Part shown: in pieces, positions 34,596 through 47,500 of the stretch
How positions within the stretch are numbered: the stretch's first letter is position 1
How the letters are laid out: each line of letters starts with the position of its first letter
Assembly (NCBI RefSeq): GCF_018143015.1
Contig: NC_054755.1
Coordinates: 6,937,124 to 7,001,123 of the forward strand
DNA length: 64,000 nt
DNA from: Lytechinus variegatus
Lineage: Eukaryota > Echinodermata > Echinoidea > Temnopleuroida > Toxopneustidae
Direction: 5' to 3'
Notes under the pieces: generated by a model
What the model was told of the DNA's origin: nothing
What the model saw: the letters and a program-made list of their open reading frames with translations, nothing else
The model's database searches: none
Translations under genes and position numbers: made by a program

Positions 34596-34860
34596 GGCAT
34601 CGTGGATCAGTGGTCAGTAGAGCGCGTGCCTCATAAACGGAAGGTCATGGGTTCTGATCTGGATCTGGACTCGAGAAGGGTAGAATGCCCTGTTCGAGCA
34701 GTTTCCCAAGTGTATATATCATGTATATCCCGGGCATAAGTATTATAATCATCATCATCATCACCCTCATCATCATCATTATAATTATTATGGTTATTAT
34801 CATTGTTGTTGTCATAACTATTATCATTATAATTATTGTAATTATTATTATCCTGCTATC
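34596..34860 (+). mobile_element. tRNA-Met-like SINE with ATC/ATT-rich tail
   Basis: The head has TGGATCAGTGG (A-box-like), a CTCATAA anticodon loop as in tRNA-Met, and GGGTTCTGATC (degraded B box). After about 80 bp comes a long ATC/ATT microsatellite (34740-34850). It shares its head with 60620-60690. Confidence 0.6.
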
Positions 34861-35370
34861 ACAAGAGTTCGCCCGGATTGGCGGCAAACTTGCGCGTTCC
34901 AAAACCACATGGGCGATCGATCACCAGACCGTCACCAGGCCAATGGCCCGCTTTAATAAATTGTGGTCACTAATTATTATCGTCACATTTTCGAGATGAA
35001 ATTTAAAAAATAGTTTTTTTTTCAATGATTTATCTTAGCTCACACGATATGCTGCAAGTTTGGATTGTGCTGATCGACTTTTCAAAACCGATTCAATTTT
35101 ACTAAAACTTAAAAAGGGTCTGTGTCGACAGACTAGCAGAGTGATGCAGCGTTATGGGAGGGGCTATCGCCTCAAAAAACTGATGAGGCGTGCGATCGAA
35201 TAACAGTAGTGGAATAAAACCCATGCATGCATGTTCGGTTACGATTCAGGGTCGTGTATATCACTCTCTACGCGTAGGATCACACGTCGCTCATATCATC
35301 TATTATATTTAAACCAAAATATTCTTAAACATACTAGCTGACCTGGCTACAATTACATACACACCACACG

Positions 35371-35491
35371 ATGTCAACGGATCGAGAAAAATGGAGCTGG
35401 AAACTAGATTTCTTAGCGACGAATATCGGATTTGTAGCCTGTTTCGAAAATATGTTTCGCTTGCCTTACCTCTGCTATAGGAACGGTGGAT
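35371..35491 (+). CDS. SLC6 exon 1: N-terminus and TM1
   Basis: Encodes [15 protein letters not shown] then [16 protein letters not shown] and RNGG. The Arg/Trp gate residues (R5, W8) and Asn27, Arg30, Pro32 are kept, but Gly-Leu-Gly of the unwound TM1 is Cys-Phe-Glu. The donor GGAT/GTAAGT leaves one base. Confidence 0.9.
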
Positions 35492-38400
35492 GTAAGTATA
35501 TATTTCGTTATTATACAGGTCCTATATCTGGTTATAGTGGTATATATTAGTAGACTAGCCCAGTACTAACGTGTATGCATGATAAATTCTATCTCAGTGG
35601 GTAGAAAAGACCCGGGGAAAAGATGATCCAGCGGAATTCCCAAACTTCCCGTGTTTGTTTCATGACGCTACGATAGTCCTACTCCTATTTGTATTACTAG
35701 TTTTAGGGTGTGTATTAAAAAGGGTGGAATAATTTTATACATTCCTAGAGTTGTTTCAAGGGGGGGGGGGGGTGGTTGTAGCTTCGAATTTTGCGGTCCC
35801 AAATTATGGAATAGTTCCGGGTGCGCGTTTCCGTTGACGCTAAGTGGATACCATGCATGGGGTTTCGATAAGCACCATAAACAAGTATTTTCCATGTTCT
35901 GAAAATGCACCCCTTGAAGGTCAAATCCACCGAAGAAAATTGTCGATTTGAATCAATAGAGAAAAAATCTAATAAACATAAAGCTGAAACTTTCATAAAA
36001 ATTGGATGTAAAATAAGAAAGTTATGACATTTTAAAGTAATTTTTCTCAAAACAACCCAGTGGTATGCAAATGAGTAGATGATGCCGAGATGATGTCACT
36101 CACTAGCTATTTCTTTTTTTTCGAATTATAAAATATTTCAATTTTTACGGATTTGATAATTATGACCTCCTTGCTTGAACCACAAAACATTGGAATTCCA
36201 CGTGCTCAGGGAGGAATGATACTTCGTTTCACATGCACATGACAATGACGAGAAAATAAAAATATTTCATATAATTAAATACAAAAGAAATAGTGAGTGG
36301 TGATGTCACCGGTCCCCTCATCTGCACACCGAACAGGATGTGCTATAACTGTTTTTTTATATCAAACAAAACTTTAAATATAACTTTCTTATTTTACATC
36401 CGAAATTTGAGGAAATTTTCAGCTTGTTCGAATTTTCTCTCTCTATTCAATTTTTTTTTTGTTGGTGTGGACTTGTCCTTTAACTTTTGCCCCTTTCATA
36501 ATAAACGCTCTGTGCACAGAGGCGTCGATCCGGAATTTGAGGAAATTTTCAGCTTGTTCGAATTTTCTCTTTCTATTCAAATCGGTTTTTTTTTGTTGGT
36601 GTGGACTTGTCCTTTAACTTTTGCCCCTTTCATAATAAACGCTCTGTGAACAGAGGCGTCGATCCGGGGGGGGGGGGCGATCGGCCCACCAATTAAAATA
36701 TTTGGGGGCAAACATATTGTTTTGCCCCACCCCCAATAATTCCGCAGGTGCAAAAATTAAAATGAGATTGTAATGGTACACGGAAATCAGCAAGCGGGAT
36801 TGAGATACCAACTCGTTCTTTATTTAAAATCGTGCTCAAAATGTCCGCTTTTCAGAGGAATATACAAACTTTCAGCTCGCGCTCGCATCATTTCAGCAAA
36901 AACCCATACTTTTCATGATTAGATATAGGTGAATAGAATGTCCCGTTCTCAGTTCTAAACCTCAAAAGAACTCCCGCTTCGATTTGCAATAATCTTTTGT
37001 TGGATATATCTTGTTCTGTATTAAAAACGTCCATTAAACCGTCTTTTCCCAGATGGAATATAAACATTTTCAGCTCGCGCTTCTCGTTCGCATCTATTTT
37101 TCTTTTAGATACCCATCTTAACCATTGGTACCAAGAATGCTTAGAATGACAAGCTTTCAGGTCAGAATACAAATAATTTCAGCTCGCTGCCGGCACTCGC
37201 ATTATGATAGTGAGATACATGTATCTATCCTCATGAGTTACTACAAACAGTCCTAAACAGGTACCTTTTTTCTGTTTTCATGTCAGTATACTAAAAAAAT
37301 TTAACTCGCGCTTCGCGCTCGCATTAATATTTTGTTGAGATATGTGTCTCTTTCTCGTGAGTCATATAATATATATATATATATACATACAATATAGATC
37401 TAGGCCTAAGTGTGTGTGGGTGTGTTTGTGGGTGAGTTGTTCCTTTTATGTGATCGAGTGCCTTTAGAACGTTGATTCATAATTTTGCCCCCCCATCTGA
37501 AAAATGGATCGACGCCCGTGTCTGCGCAATCTGGTGTATATGCACATGTACAATTCGATGAGAAGCATATAATAAGTTACATAAGTATCTAGATATACAT
37601 CAGAAATAAATATATTACACACACACCCACACCAACTCCTGCTCACACACACGCGCGCACACGGTGCACGGATTGCCAAGATTTTACAGGGATGGTCCAG
37701 GCTGGAAATATTTATATCTCAATAAATACAGTAAAATTCACAGAGCAAAATGCTGAAAATATGATAAAAATCGGATAACAAATTTATTGAACTTTAAAGA
37801 TTTGCAGTATTCCGGTGAAACCGTTCTAAGCATGTTTTCATGCATATTCATTAGGTGAGCTGATAATGTCATATCCCCACTTTGTTCTTTTGTATTTTAT
37901 TATATGAAATTAGTTTTACTCAAAAATTTTCTACCAAGAACTAAAACAATTAGTGGATTAACAACTGTTTAAGTGCATTAGTTATTTATTGCCACAACTT
38001 ATTTCATGATGGAGACACGTCATTTACACATGTATGAAAAGATAAAAAAAACATGATTTCATGTAATAATATATGAAAAAAGGAAAGTGGGACTATGACA
38101 TCATCAGCCCACCTAATGAATATTCATGACGATGTTCACAAAATATCGATAAACATTAAAATTCAATAACTCCGTTATTTGTTATCCGAATTTGATGAAT
38201 TATTCAGCATTTTGCTCTGTGAATTTTACTCTATCTATTTAAATATAATTTTTTTTTAGCCCGGACCATCCCTTTAATACGCTTATTTTCAGACATTTTC
38301 ATGTTTTACTTCCGCTCAAGGAAACGGAATTTCCTGCGTCATTGATTTGACAAGTTCCCAGCACATTGTAGGACCCAGATATACAATAATGTATCTCATT

Positions 38401-38527
38401 TCAACATTTTTTATCACTATAAATCACTTGATTTAAGCTACGCCTACCATTGTTCTCTTCATCCATTTCTTACAATATTTAAATAAAAAGAGTTGCCAAA
38501 AGCTGTTGTACATGTATAACTTTACAC

Positions 38528-38565
<38 letters not shown>

Positions 38566-41500
38566 TGTTCTTTTGAACATTAATCTAAGCACCGTATATT
38601 GTACATAATACCTCTCGCAAATACGTTTTTCAAAATTTAATGCAAAATATATAAAATTGGCCAATACATATACCTCTTGCAAAAGTGCTTAGAGTACTGT
38701 TCAAAAGATCTTCCCCGATTATAAATTGATTATTATTGTTCCAGAATACAACGATATTTAAACCTTGTATTGAATTTATAATAAGATTAAATTATATTAA
38801 TTTAATCTTATAATTTCATTATTTTCTCGTTTTCATACAGGTCTAATAATAAAACACACAAAATAAATGTTATCTCCAGATGTTATCTCTTTTACCAGAC
38901 CCCACAGGTCTCGTTGAATTCAAACAAAGGGGAAGTTCACCCTGACAGAAAAATTATTAAAATTATTGGCAAAGGTTTGAGGAAAATCCATCGAAGAATA
39001 ATAAAGTTATTAGAATTTGAATTATCTGATTTGTGACGTCACATGCGAGCAACATTTATACATATAGCGAAAAATTAATGAAATGTCATTTTCTCAGAAA
39101 ATTGAGAATGTTTTTTACTGTACCTTTTGTATATCAATAGACAAATCATTTCACATGTGATCATGAAAAGAAAACAAATATAAGTCATCGGAAACTATTA
39201 AAAAGTGAAATTCATACATAACACTTTGCGCAGCAGCTGACTTCACAAATATCCTAAACTTTAAATTTGAATAACTTTCGTTATCTTTAACGGATTCTAC
39301 GCAAACCTTCGACAATATTTTTTATTATTACAAAATGTTCTTCAGGCTGAACTAATTGCCCTTTAACATTTACACATCAATGTCCCATTCGTTATATCTA
39401 TATTCAATGATATGCTGTCTAATCAGCATATTTAACGTTTTGATATATACCCATCAAGTTGATTAGTTGCAGTGATTTAGCGATCGAGTTATGTGATGAG
39501 AATTACACTGCATTAACAGAAGAGGCAAAGGAGAGCGAGGCCGACTAAATGGAGGTAATTCTTGCTATGTAGTGAATATTTACCTCGAATTTGAAGGTGA
39601 ATCGACATTTTTTTTCATCATTATCACCTTTCTTCCTCTAGTTATTTTCTTCATCCCATACCTACTGGCTGTGACGTTAATTACGATCCCTCTTATGTTC
39701 TTGGAGATGGTTGTTGGTCAATATACATCATCTGGATCCATCAGGGCCTGGAAGATTTGCCCACTGTTCAGAGGTAATCACAATTTCATGAGATAAACGT
39801 GTTTTCACCGGTTTCCCACAGAAGCTTTCGCATTGTGAACAAAAGATTTAATGCATGGCTGATCGTCAACAAAACTCGAGTGAGTTTGAAAGCCAGCCTG
39901 GAGAACCTCTTCATTTTATGAAATTATTGAAATTTAAGCCTTATTTCAAATGACCAGAACTTTGTTATTTCTTGACCATTTTCTGTAATTTAGGTACCAA
40001 ATTAAAGAGCAGATATTGAACTTTTCAGAAATGTGGTTTTCTTTTTTGAAACCCAGATAACCCCCGCCAAATGAGTTTTTGGTATCCTTTCTTCAAATTG
40101 TTTTTGCTCACTCATGCGTGAATAAGAAATAATCTAAGTAATATCAGATAAATGCTTTAAATTGGTAGGTCATTTGTCTATTCTATTTATGATCAAGTTA
40201 TGATAAATGATCGCTAAATCTCGGTTTCGTTTTTTTTCTGGGACGCACTGTATACTTTTGTTCGGATTCAGTTATGTCCTCATATCCAGTTGGCACAAAA
40301 AAGGGTAAAGTTGTGCTGACTAACTTAAAATTTCAATTTGGGTGGCAATCAAATCATACAATATTGCCAGTGGCAATATTGTTACAAAATGCTTGAATGT
40401 ATCCGTTTTATTTCAATTGACTAAAAGTGCAAAGAAAATGTATGAGAAATGTTTCGCAGGGTAAGTTTGATTTCACCCTTTCCTCTTGACACAGCATGAA
40501 AAGGAGCATTTCTGCGCAAACAGATTTATGCGAGCTTTACAAAAATGGACAGTACTCACTCAAGTGTAACATTCTGTCAAAACATTTATTTTCATTAGAT
40601 AGATGAGACCCAAATCCAAGAATATAATGTGAAAAAATTACCCATATGTTGTATATTTTTTAATTCACAAGGCTTTTGCAAAGTGTAAACTTTTTTTGAT
40701 ACGCATTGTATAACCGCTGTTCATCATACGTCGAGTGGATGAATACATAATTACTATTATATATCTATATTAGCTGATCCTGCTTTCGGATTCATTTCAT
40801 CAGCAAATTCAACATTTTGCAATTTGTTTTTTCTTTGCGTGAATGGTCTAATAATGGGTACTGCATTTTATGTACAGTGTATTCATTTTATCTGTCATTA
40901 TTTCATGCATTTGATTATGAACCGTTTATGATGAGCGTAATATTATTTTAATGAAACCGAATTGAATTCGAACTTGAATTTGAAAAAGTGGGAGGGATAG
41001 GGGCCTTCTGTAATGTATGTGTATTCATGTAGGATTTTTTTTATTTTACTTTTATCTTTTCTAGGTGTTGGTGTAGCTTCCACTGTGGCGTTATTTTGGC
41101 GTAACATCTACTATAACGTCATCTTGGCCTACAGCTTATACTATCTCTACAGCTCTTGCATTGGCGATGAGCTTCCATGGAAGAGCTGCGGTCATGAATG
41201 GAACACGCCCACCTGCCTTGATTATGACGTACGTTTACATGGATTACCCCCCCCCCCCGCCCCGACATATTTACACCCTCATGTAGAATTAGAAATAGAT
41301 TTAATTCATAAAAGTTGTTCACTGGCATTTTCCTTGAAATTTGATTTAAATCGTGGATAGGAAAATGTCGAAAAACATGCTGCTAAACGTTCAATGCGAT
41401 ACCTACTAGCAGGGGATGTTTGCTATGGAAGCTTAAAAATGCCACCGAGATGTTGAGATAATTATCTCGGGAAGTCGACATCTTGATAGCAAAAGATAAG

Positions 41501-44500
41501 ATGACGAGATCCTGGATCTCATCATGTCGACATCTTTTAGAAGAGATGATGAGATGACAAGATCCTGGATCTCATCATGTCAACATCTTTTAGAAGAGAT
41601 GATGAGATGACAAGATCCCGGATCTCATCATGTCAACATCTTTTAGAAGAGATGTTGAGATGACAAGATCCCGGATCTCATCATGTTGACATCTTTTAGA
41701 AGAGATGATGAGATGACAAGATCCTGGATCTCATCATGTTGACATCTTTTGGAAGAGATGATGAGATGACAAGATCCCGGATCTTATCATGTTGACTTCT
41801 TGTAGAAGAGATGATGAGATGACAAGATCCTGGATCTCATCATGTTGACATCTTGTAGAAGAGATGATGAGATGACAAGATCCTGGATCTCATCATGTCA
41901 ACATCTTTAGAAGAGATGTTGAGATGACAAGATCATCTCATCATCTCATCATCTCTTCTACAAGATGTCAACATGATGAGATCCAGGATCTTGTCATCTC
42001 ATCATCTCTTCCAAAAGATGTCAACATGATGAGATCCAGGATCTTGTCATCTCATCATCTCTTCTACAAGATGTCAACATGATGAGATCCGGGATCTTGT
42101 CATCTCAACATCTCTTCTAAAAGATGTTGACATGATGAGATCCGGGATCTTGTCATCTCATCATCTCTTCTAAAAGATGTTGACATGATGAGATCCAGGA
42201 TCTTGTCATCTCACCATCTCTTCTAAAAGATGTCGACATGATGAGATCCAGGATCTCGTCATCTCAACATCTCTTCTAAAAGATGTTGACATGATGAGAT
42301 CCAGGATCTTGTCATCTCATCATCTCTTCTAAAAGATGTCGACATGATGAGATCCAGGATCTCGTCATCTTATCTTTTGCTATCAAGATGTCGACTTCCC
42401 GAGATAATTATCTCAACATCTCGGTGGCACTTTTAAGCTTCCATAGTTTGCAGTGATTCGTGAAGATGATTCTAGCGCGAAGCGCGAGCTGAAAAATATG
42501 ATATTCCGTCCTGTTGATTGGCCTTTCCAGCTCTTTTTGCAACCATGACCAGGATGTATTCCTAACTAAGCAACTAATGCCATCGCAAAGTGCGAGCTTT
42601 CTTTTCTATCTCACCTGTAAACTGGAGCACTTATCTTAATCTCGAACAGAATAAAAAAAAAATAACAGGCGAAGCAAATATAATATTCCGACCTGAAATC
42701 TGGACAGTTAAGCTAGCGCGTAATAAAAATATTGAAGTACATAACAGACTTTAAACAGGACATTCTAAGTGTTTTCTGTATTCATCAAGAGGATGGATAA
42801 CTAATTAAACAATCGAGGCGAGCGTGAGCGCAAGTTCCTTTCCTTCTCTTTCGTATTATTTTCCCTTTTGGGGCATGGGGAGAAGTGCCACCCCCAAAAG
42901 GAGCCGTGGCCACTTCGACGCCTCCCTTGGATTTGCTTATGGTAATTGTCAAAAAGTGACAACTTTTCTTACACAATCGATCCCCAAGATTCAGATATTG
43001 TTTTCAGATGATGATGAAGATGGCTATTGGTGATGAAAGTAATAATATGTAAAGTAACAAAAATTCTGTTATTTTTTTATGATGATGATGATGATAATGT
43101 TGATGATTATGATGCTGATGGTGGTGAAGAGAGTAATACAAGCATTCAAAACAAAATGGTAATGATATTAAATGATATGATGATGAAAAAGATGTTAGAA
43201 AAATAAAAATGGTATATGTTGAATACATTTTAGTCCGAATGGGTTTGCATCAATGGAACATACCTCGCCGTCAAGAAGAGTGATATACCACAGCTTCCAA
43301 CCAACCAACCAACATCCGAATATGTGTGGGATGTGAGATCAGTACCTTCCTTTGATGACTACGACCGATGCGGTGTTAGGCCTTACAAAACAGTACCGTC
43401 GCAAGAATTTTGGAAGTAAGATGATTTAGCAATGACAATAATGATCAGAGGCGACGCATATACGAACAAATTACATGACGTATGGACGTTGCTGATAATT
43501 ATAGACCACAATTTATTTGATTTTAGAATTTCATATGTATTTCTATGTGTTTTCATCTTTTGTTTTTCATTATTTTATCAATGGTAATTATTACAGACCA
43601 TTTAACAACTAAATTAAACTCGAAATCAAGTAAGCAGACCAATTAGAATGAAAAATAATAACATACTTTGTACACAAAGTATAAAAACTATATTCGGCAT
43701 GACATATTGTCTCGTAAAAAGTCTATATCCGTATGTCACGAATTTTGTCTAAAAATTTGCGAGATTTAAAAGAAAAAAGTCGAAAGCATTTTCGGCGCTA
43801 TCTTTTTGCGTTTTGGAAATATCGCGCGAAACGTCCTTCAGGGTTAATGCACAGAGACGGGTTAGTGCTAAGGGTGGATCCGAGTTACAAATCGCTAGTC
43901 TTTTTCACTGCTAATATGGTCGGCAACTTCATGGTTCGCAATGAGGATTTTAATATCATTTGAATATGTCATTATATTGTAAATTTGTATTTCATTAGTA
44001 ATTTTAGCTTTTCTGCCCTCCATACATTTTGTGCTTATTATTGCATGATTTTTAAGACAATTGACGATGAAATTTTGCTCAAATAGATAATTAATTTCCT
44101 ATTCTAGGCACAAAGTGCGCGGTCAACCTGAAGTGTCAAGAGGAATGTTCGACGTTGGAGGAGTTGTTTGGCATCTGGCCTTATGTCTTTTCCTCGCTTG
44201 GACACTCGTATACTTTGGCCTGTGGAAGGGCGTCAAGTGGATGGCCAAGGTAACATTTATCAATTTTTGCTTTCCCGTTTGTCATTTTGTAAGACCCTAG
44301 CTGAAAATGAGTGTGTACATTCGTTTGAATTTGTATTGCTTTTATTGTTTTTTGCCCTAAATTTCTCTTTTATTAAATCATTTCACACTCACTGAATTGA
44401 GCTGAAGAAATATGGATAGAATTTTGATTATCGAGAGAGGGCACAATACATCCCTCAAATGTAAAAGTCGAATTGTTTAATATTTGCATGTTTGATGATA

Positions 44501-47500
44501 AACAATATCATAATTCGCTGTTTTTCTGATAATTTTGCAGGTGTTCTATTTCAACGTTCCCTTCATATACGTCGTCCTCTTTGCGTTGCTGATCCGTGGG
44601 GTAACATTACCCGGAGCTTTTGATGGATTGCTGTTTTTTATCTTTCCAAACGTGCACAGACTCGGAGTTATTGATGTAATTTTTTCCATCTTATGCATCT
44701 TCCTTTCTCTATCTATCCATGTATAATGTTCTGAATGACAGGAATTCTCATAGCATAGGTATCAGAATTCTAACCCAAATAGTCAATTCCTATTTTTAAA
44801 AATATTCTTTTCAGTCCGAAGTGAGAGGGCATTATGTCCCTTTAATATCGACCAAAGATCGCGGCAAAATGTTGCATCATGGTAGAAAAAAAACATGGTT
44901 ACATCGCTATATTGAACAAACTATTTTTTTTATTTTGTTTACTTTCAAACAATGATGATTGAAATTAGATATTGTCTGTGAATCTATAAGCCCTTGACCT
45001 GGTAAGATACGTTCACAGACTGTCGATCTTTTATGAACGCGACGATTTATTTAAACAAGTGCACACCTAATAATGCATATAGTATTTCCATTAATTTAGA
45101 TGCATGATAAAAGGGCATTGTAGATTAAATGCCGTGCTCACGGGCATTGGTTCCGCGGCCGGGGATCGAACCCCTGACTTCCATGTATAGCCAGGCACCT
45201 TAGACCACCCGGCCACGATTGACCTTTCGTAACTGATCGCGAAATTTTTCGAGCCGTTCAAACTTTTTCTACGATCTATACGATTGTCACGACTGATCTG
45301 ATAATTATAAATCTGAGTACGATCTGATACGATGATCACTATGACTGGGCCTACTCCACGATTAAGTCCACCATTAAACTCGTGGCGCAAGTTATGACAG
45401 TACGACTAGGTATTACTCCTTGGGGCCAGGATCGTGATCAAATGCACTGTTATGAAAAAATCTGTATCGAAATGTTTACTTATTTATTTCATTGCTTTTT
45501 CATTTTACTTTGGATTTCACTAACAATATGAAATTAATTGACGTTGATCAGTAAAAAGAGGCTACATTTATGAAATATGGCTAAACAAAATTCACAACAT
45601 TTGCTTTGTGCATGAAATCATTAAAACAATTTTTTCTTACATGCACTTACATGATGTTGTGTAATTTCGAACACTTTACCCAGGCGTCGAAAATTGTGGT
45701 CTAAAAAGTTGCGCGAGACTTGAAAACAAATATGAACCAAATTATTTTAATGAATAGAAAAAAGCTAGATAACATAGTCCTATAACTCACATTCATTTGG
45801 TTGTGCATTATTTTTTTCATTAATTTTGAATAAAGAAGATGAAATCTAGCAATATATAGAAGTTAATGGTAAACTTTATCATTCCTTTATATTACTAATC
45901 TATAATCATCATCAACATATTAGTGTTTTATATCATGTTTATCAAGGTATGGATAGCTGCTGGAAAAGAGGCTTTTTATTCCTTTTCGATTGGACTTGGT
46001 GCCTTCACAGCACTTGGGAGTTTTAACAAGTTCCACTACAATTTTTATAGGTTTGTTGCGATCGACTTCTAGTTCAATAATACATTTACAGTCATAATAA
46101 TTAAAGAATAAATATATCCCTGTGGTAGTTTCACATTGCTTCTCATTGATATTTGCAAGACTTGACAAAGAACTAGATTATGAGGTATCAACGAGAGACA
46201 ATAAGAAGCTTCTCTGGAGTTTTGGATATTTTCTTATTAATTTTGTTTGAATTATGGGGGCGAAATTGAATTAGCAATACCGGAGTATATGGATGATATA
46301 CACCAGTTATTTTACTCCGGTGTTAAGTCTACAGTTTTAGTTGAACAACATGGGTGTTATTACATCACCTTTGGTTTTAATCTTTGGTGTTATGAAATGA
46401 CTGTAATGTGTCTTTCCACACCTCAGGATGTTTTACCCTGGGGACATCAAGTGATGTCGGTTTTAACACCCTAGTCTCAATGTCTTAGGGTGCGTTTATC
46501 CGCCACTTTTTTACCCTAGAATCATGATCTGAATCATGATTCAAATCACGATTCTGCAGAATCACGATTGTGTTTAGTCGAAATTGAATATAATCATGAT
46601 TAGAATCACAAACATGACACACTAAAAAGGGGCGTTCGGAAAGACGTTTCTGCAGAATCACGTACGAAAATGTTCGAATAAACGATATCGTGATTACAAT
46701 CATGATTCTATGACCTCACTGTTGTGTCGGGCTACTTTCGGTTTGACTCTTGCCAAGCTCAAGACGCTCTACTATGCCCATTGTATGTTCATGATTATGT
46801 ACTATGCGTGCATTTCTTGTCATGTTCAAGTTCTGTGTTGGTCATCGCATCGTCCACTACTTTTCATTTTTTTGGTCATGTCTTCAACTTCAAGTTCTAG
46901 TTAATGAATTAACTGGACAGACAGTTATCTCAGTTGCTGTTGAGTATACATGCAGTATCAATATTAAATTGGACCTACGCTGAAAGTTACTTCCGAATAC
47001 CGTGCATATGGACCCTATGATAGAAGTAAACAAAATGAGATTCAGCTCCCTTTATGATCTCGGTCGTCGATCGCGCGATCGCAACAAAAATTGGCACGCG
47101 CATGACCCATGGCATAATATTCAAAACTATAAGATCAAATTCAGCGAAAAATCTCATTGTTAATTAATCATACTATGCGTAAAATCAAGACCTTGCTTTA
47201 ATTAACTAAATAATGCCCCTAGAATGCTAATTTTTGGTCCACGGACTCTTTATTGGAATCTGATCAAATGTATTTGTAAAGATTTCAACGTGATGTTTAT
47301 TTTCTTATGTGTATTTTATATATTTTCTAAATTTCTTATTTATTTCTTGGTTTTCGACTTTTTATTGTTTTTTTTAATAAAAAATTGTATATTGACCATA
47401 ATAAAGCTGAAATTATTTTATATCAATCAGTAAAAGGAAAAGTGATGACTCATTTATGAATTTTGGCTAAAACACTATTTGCATCGGATTTGTACACGAA

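Noticed and set aside
34645-34999. Overlapping Ile/Met-rich frames on both strands
   Set aside because: Translation of an ATC/ATT microsatellite behind a SINE.
39572-39796. A stand-alone small membrane protein
   Set aside because: It begins with a non-ATG codon inside an intron; the real unit is SLC6 exon 2, bounded by CTAG and GAG/GTAATC.
41423-42446. CRISPR-like array
   Set aside because: Repeats are directly abutting with no variable spacers, arranged as a mirrored palindrome, in a eukaryotic intron. The same holds for 16463-16855.
43733-43963. 76-residue basic frame between SLC6 exons 4 and 5
   Set aside because: No similarity recognised; starts inside an intron and would break the SLC6 splice phase.
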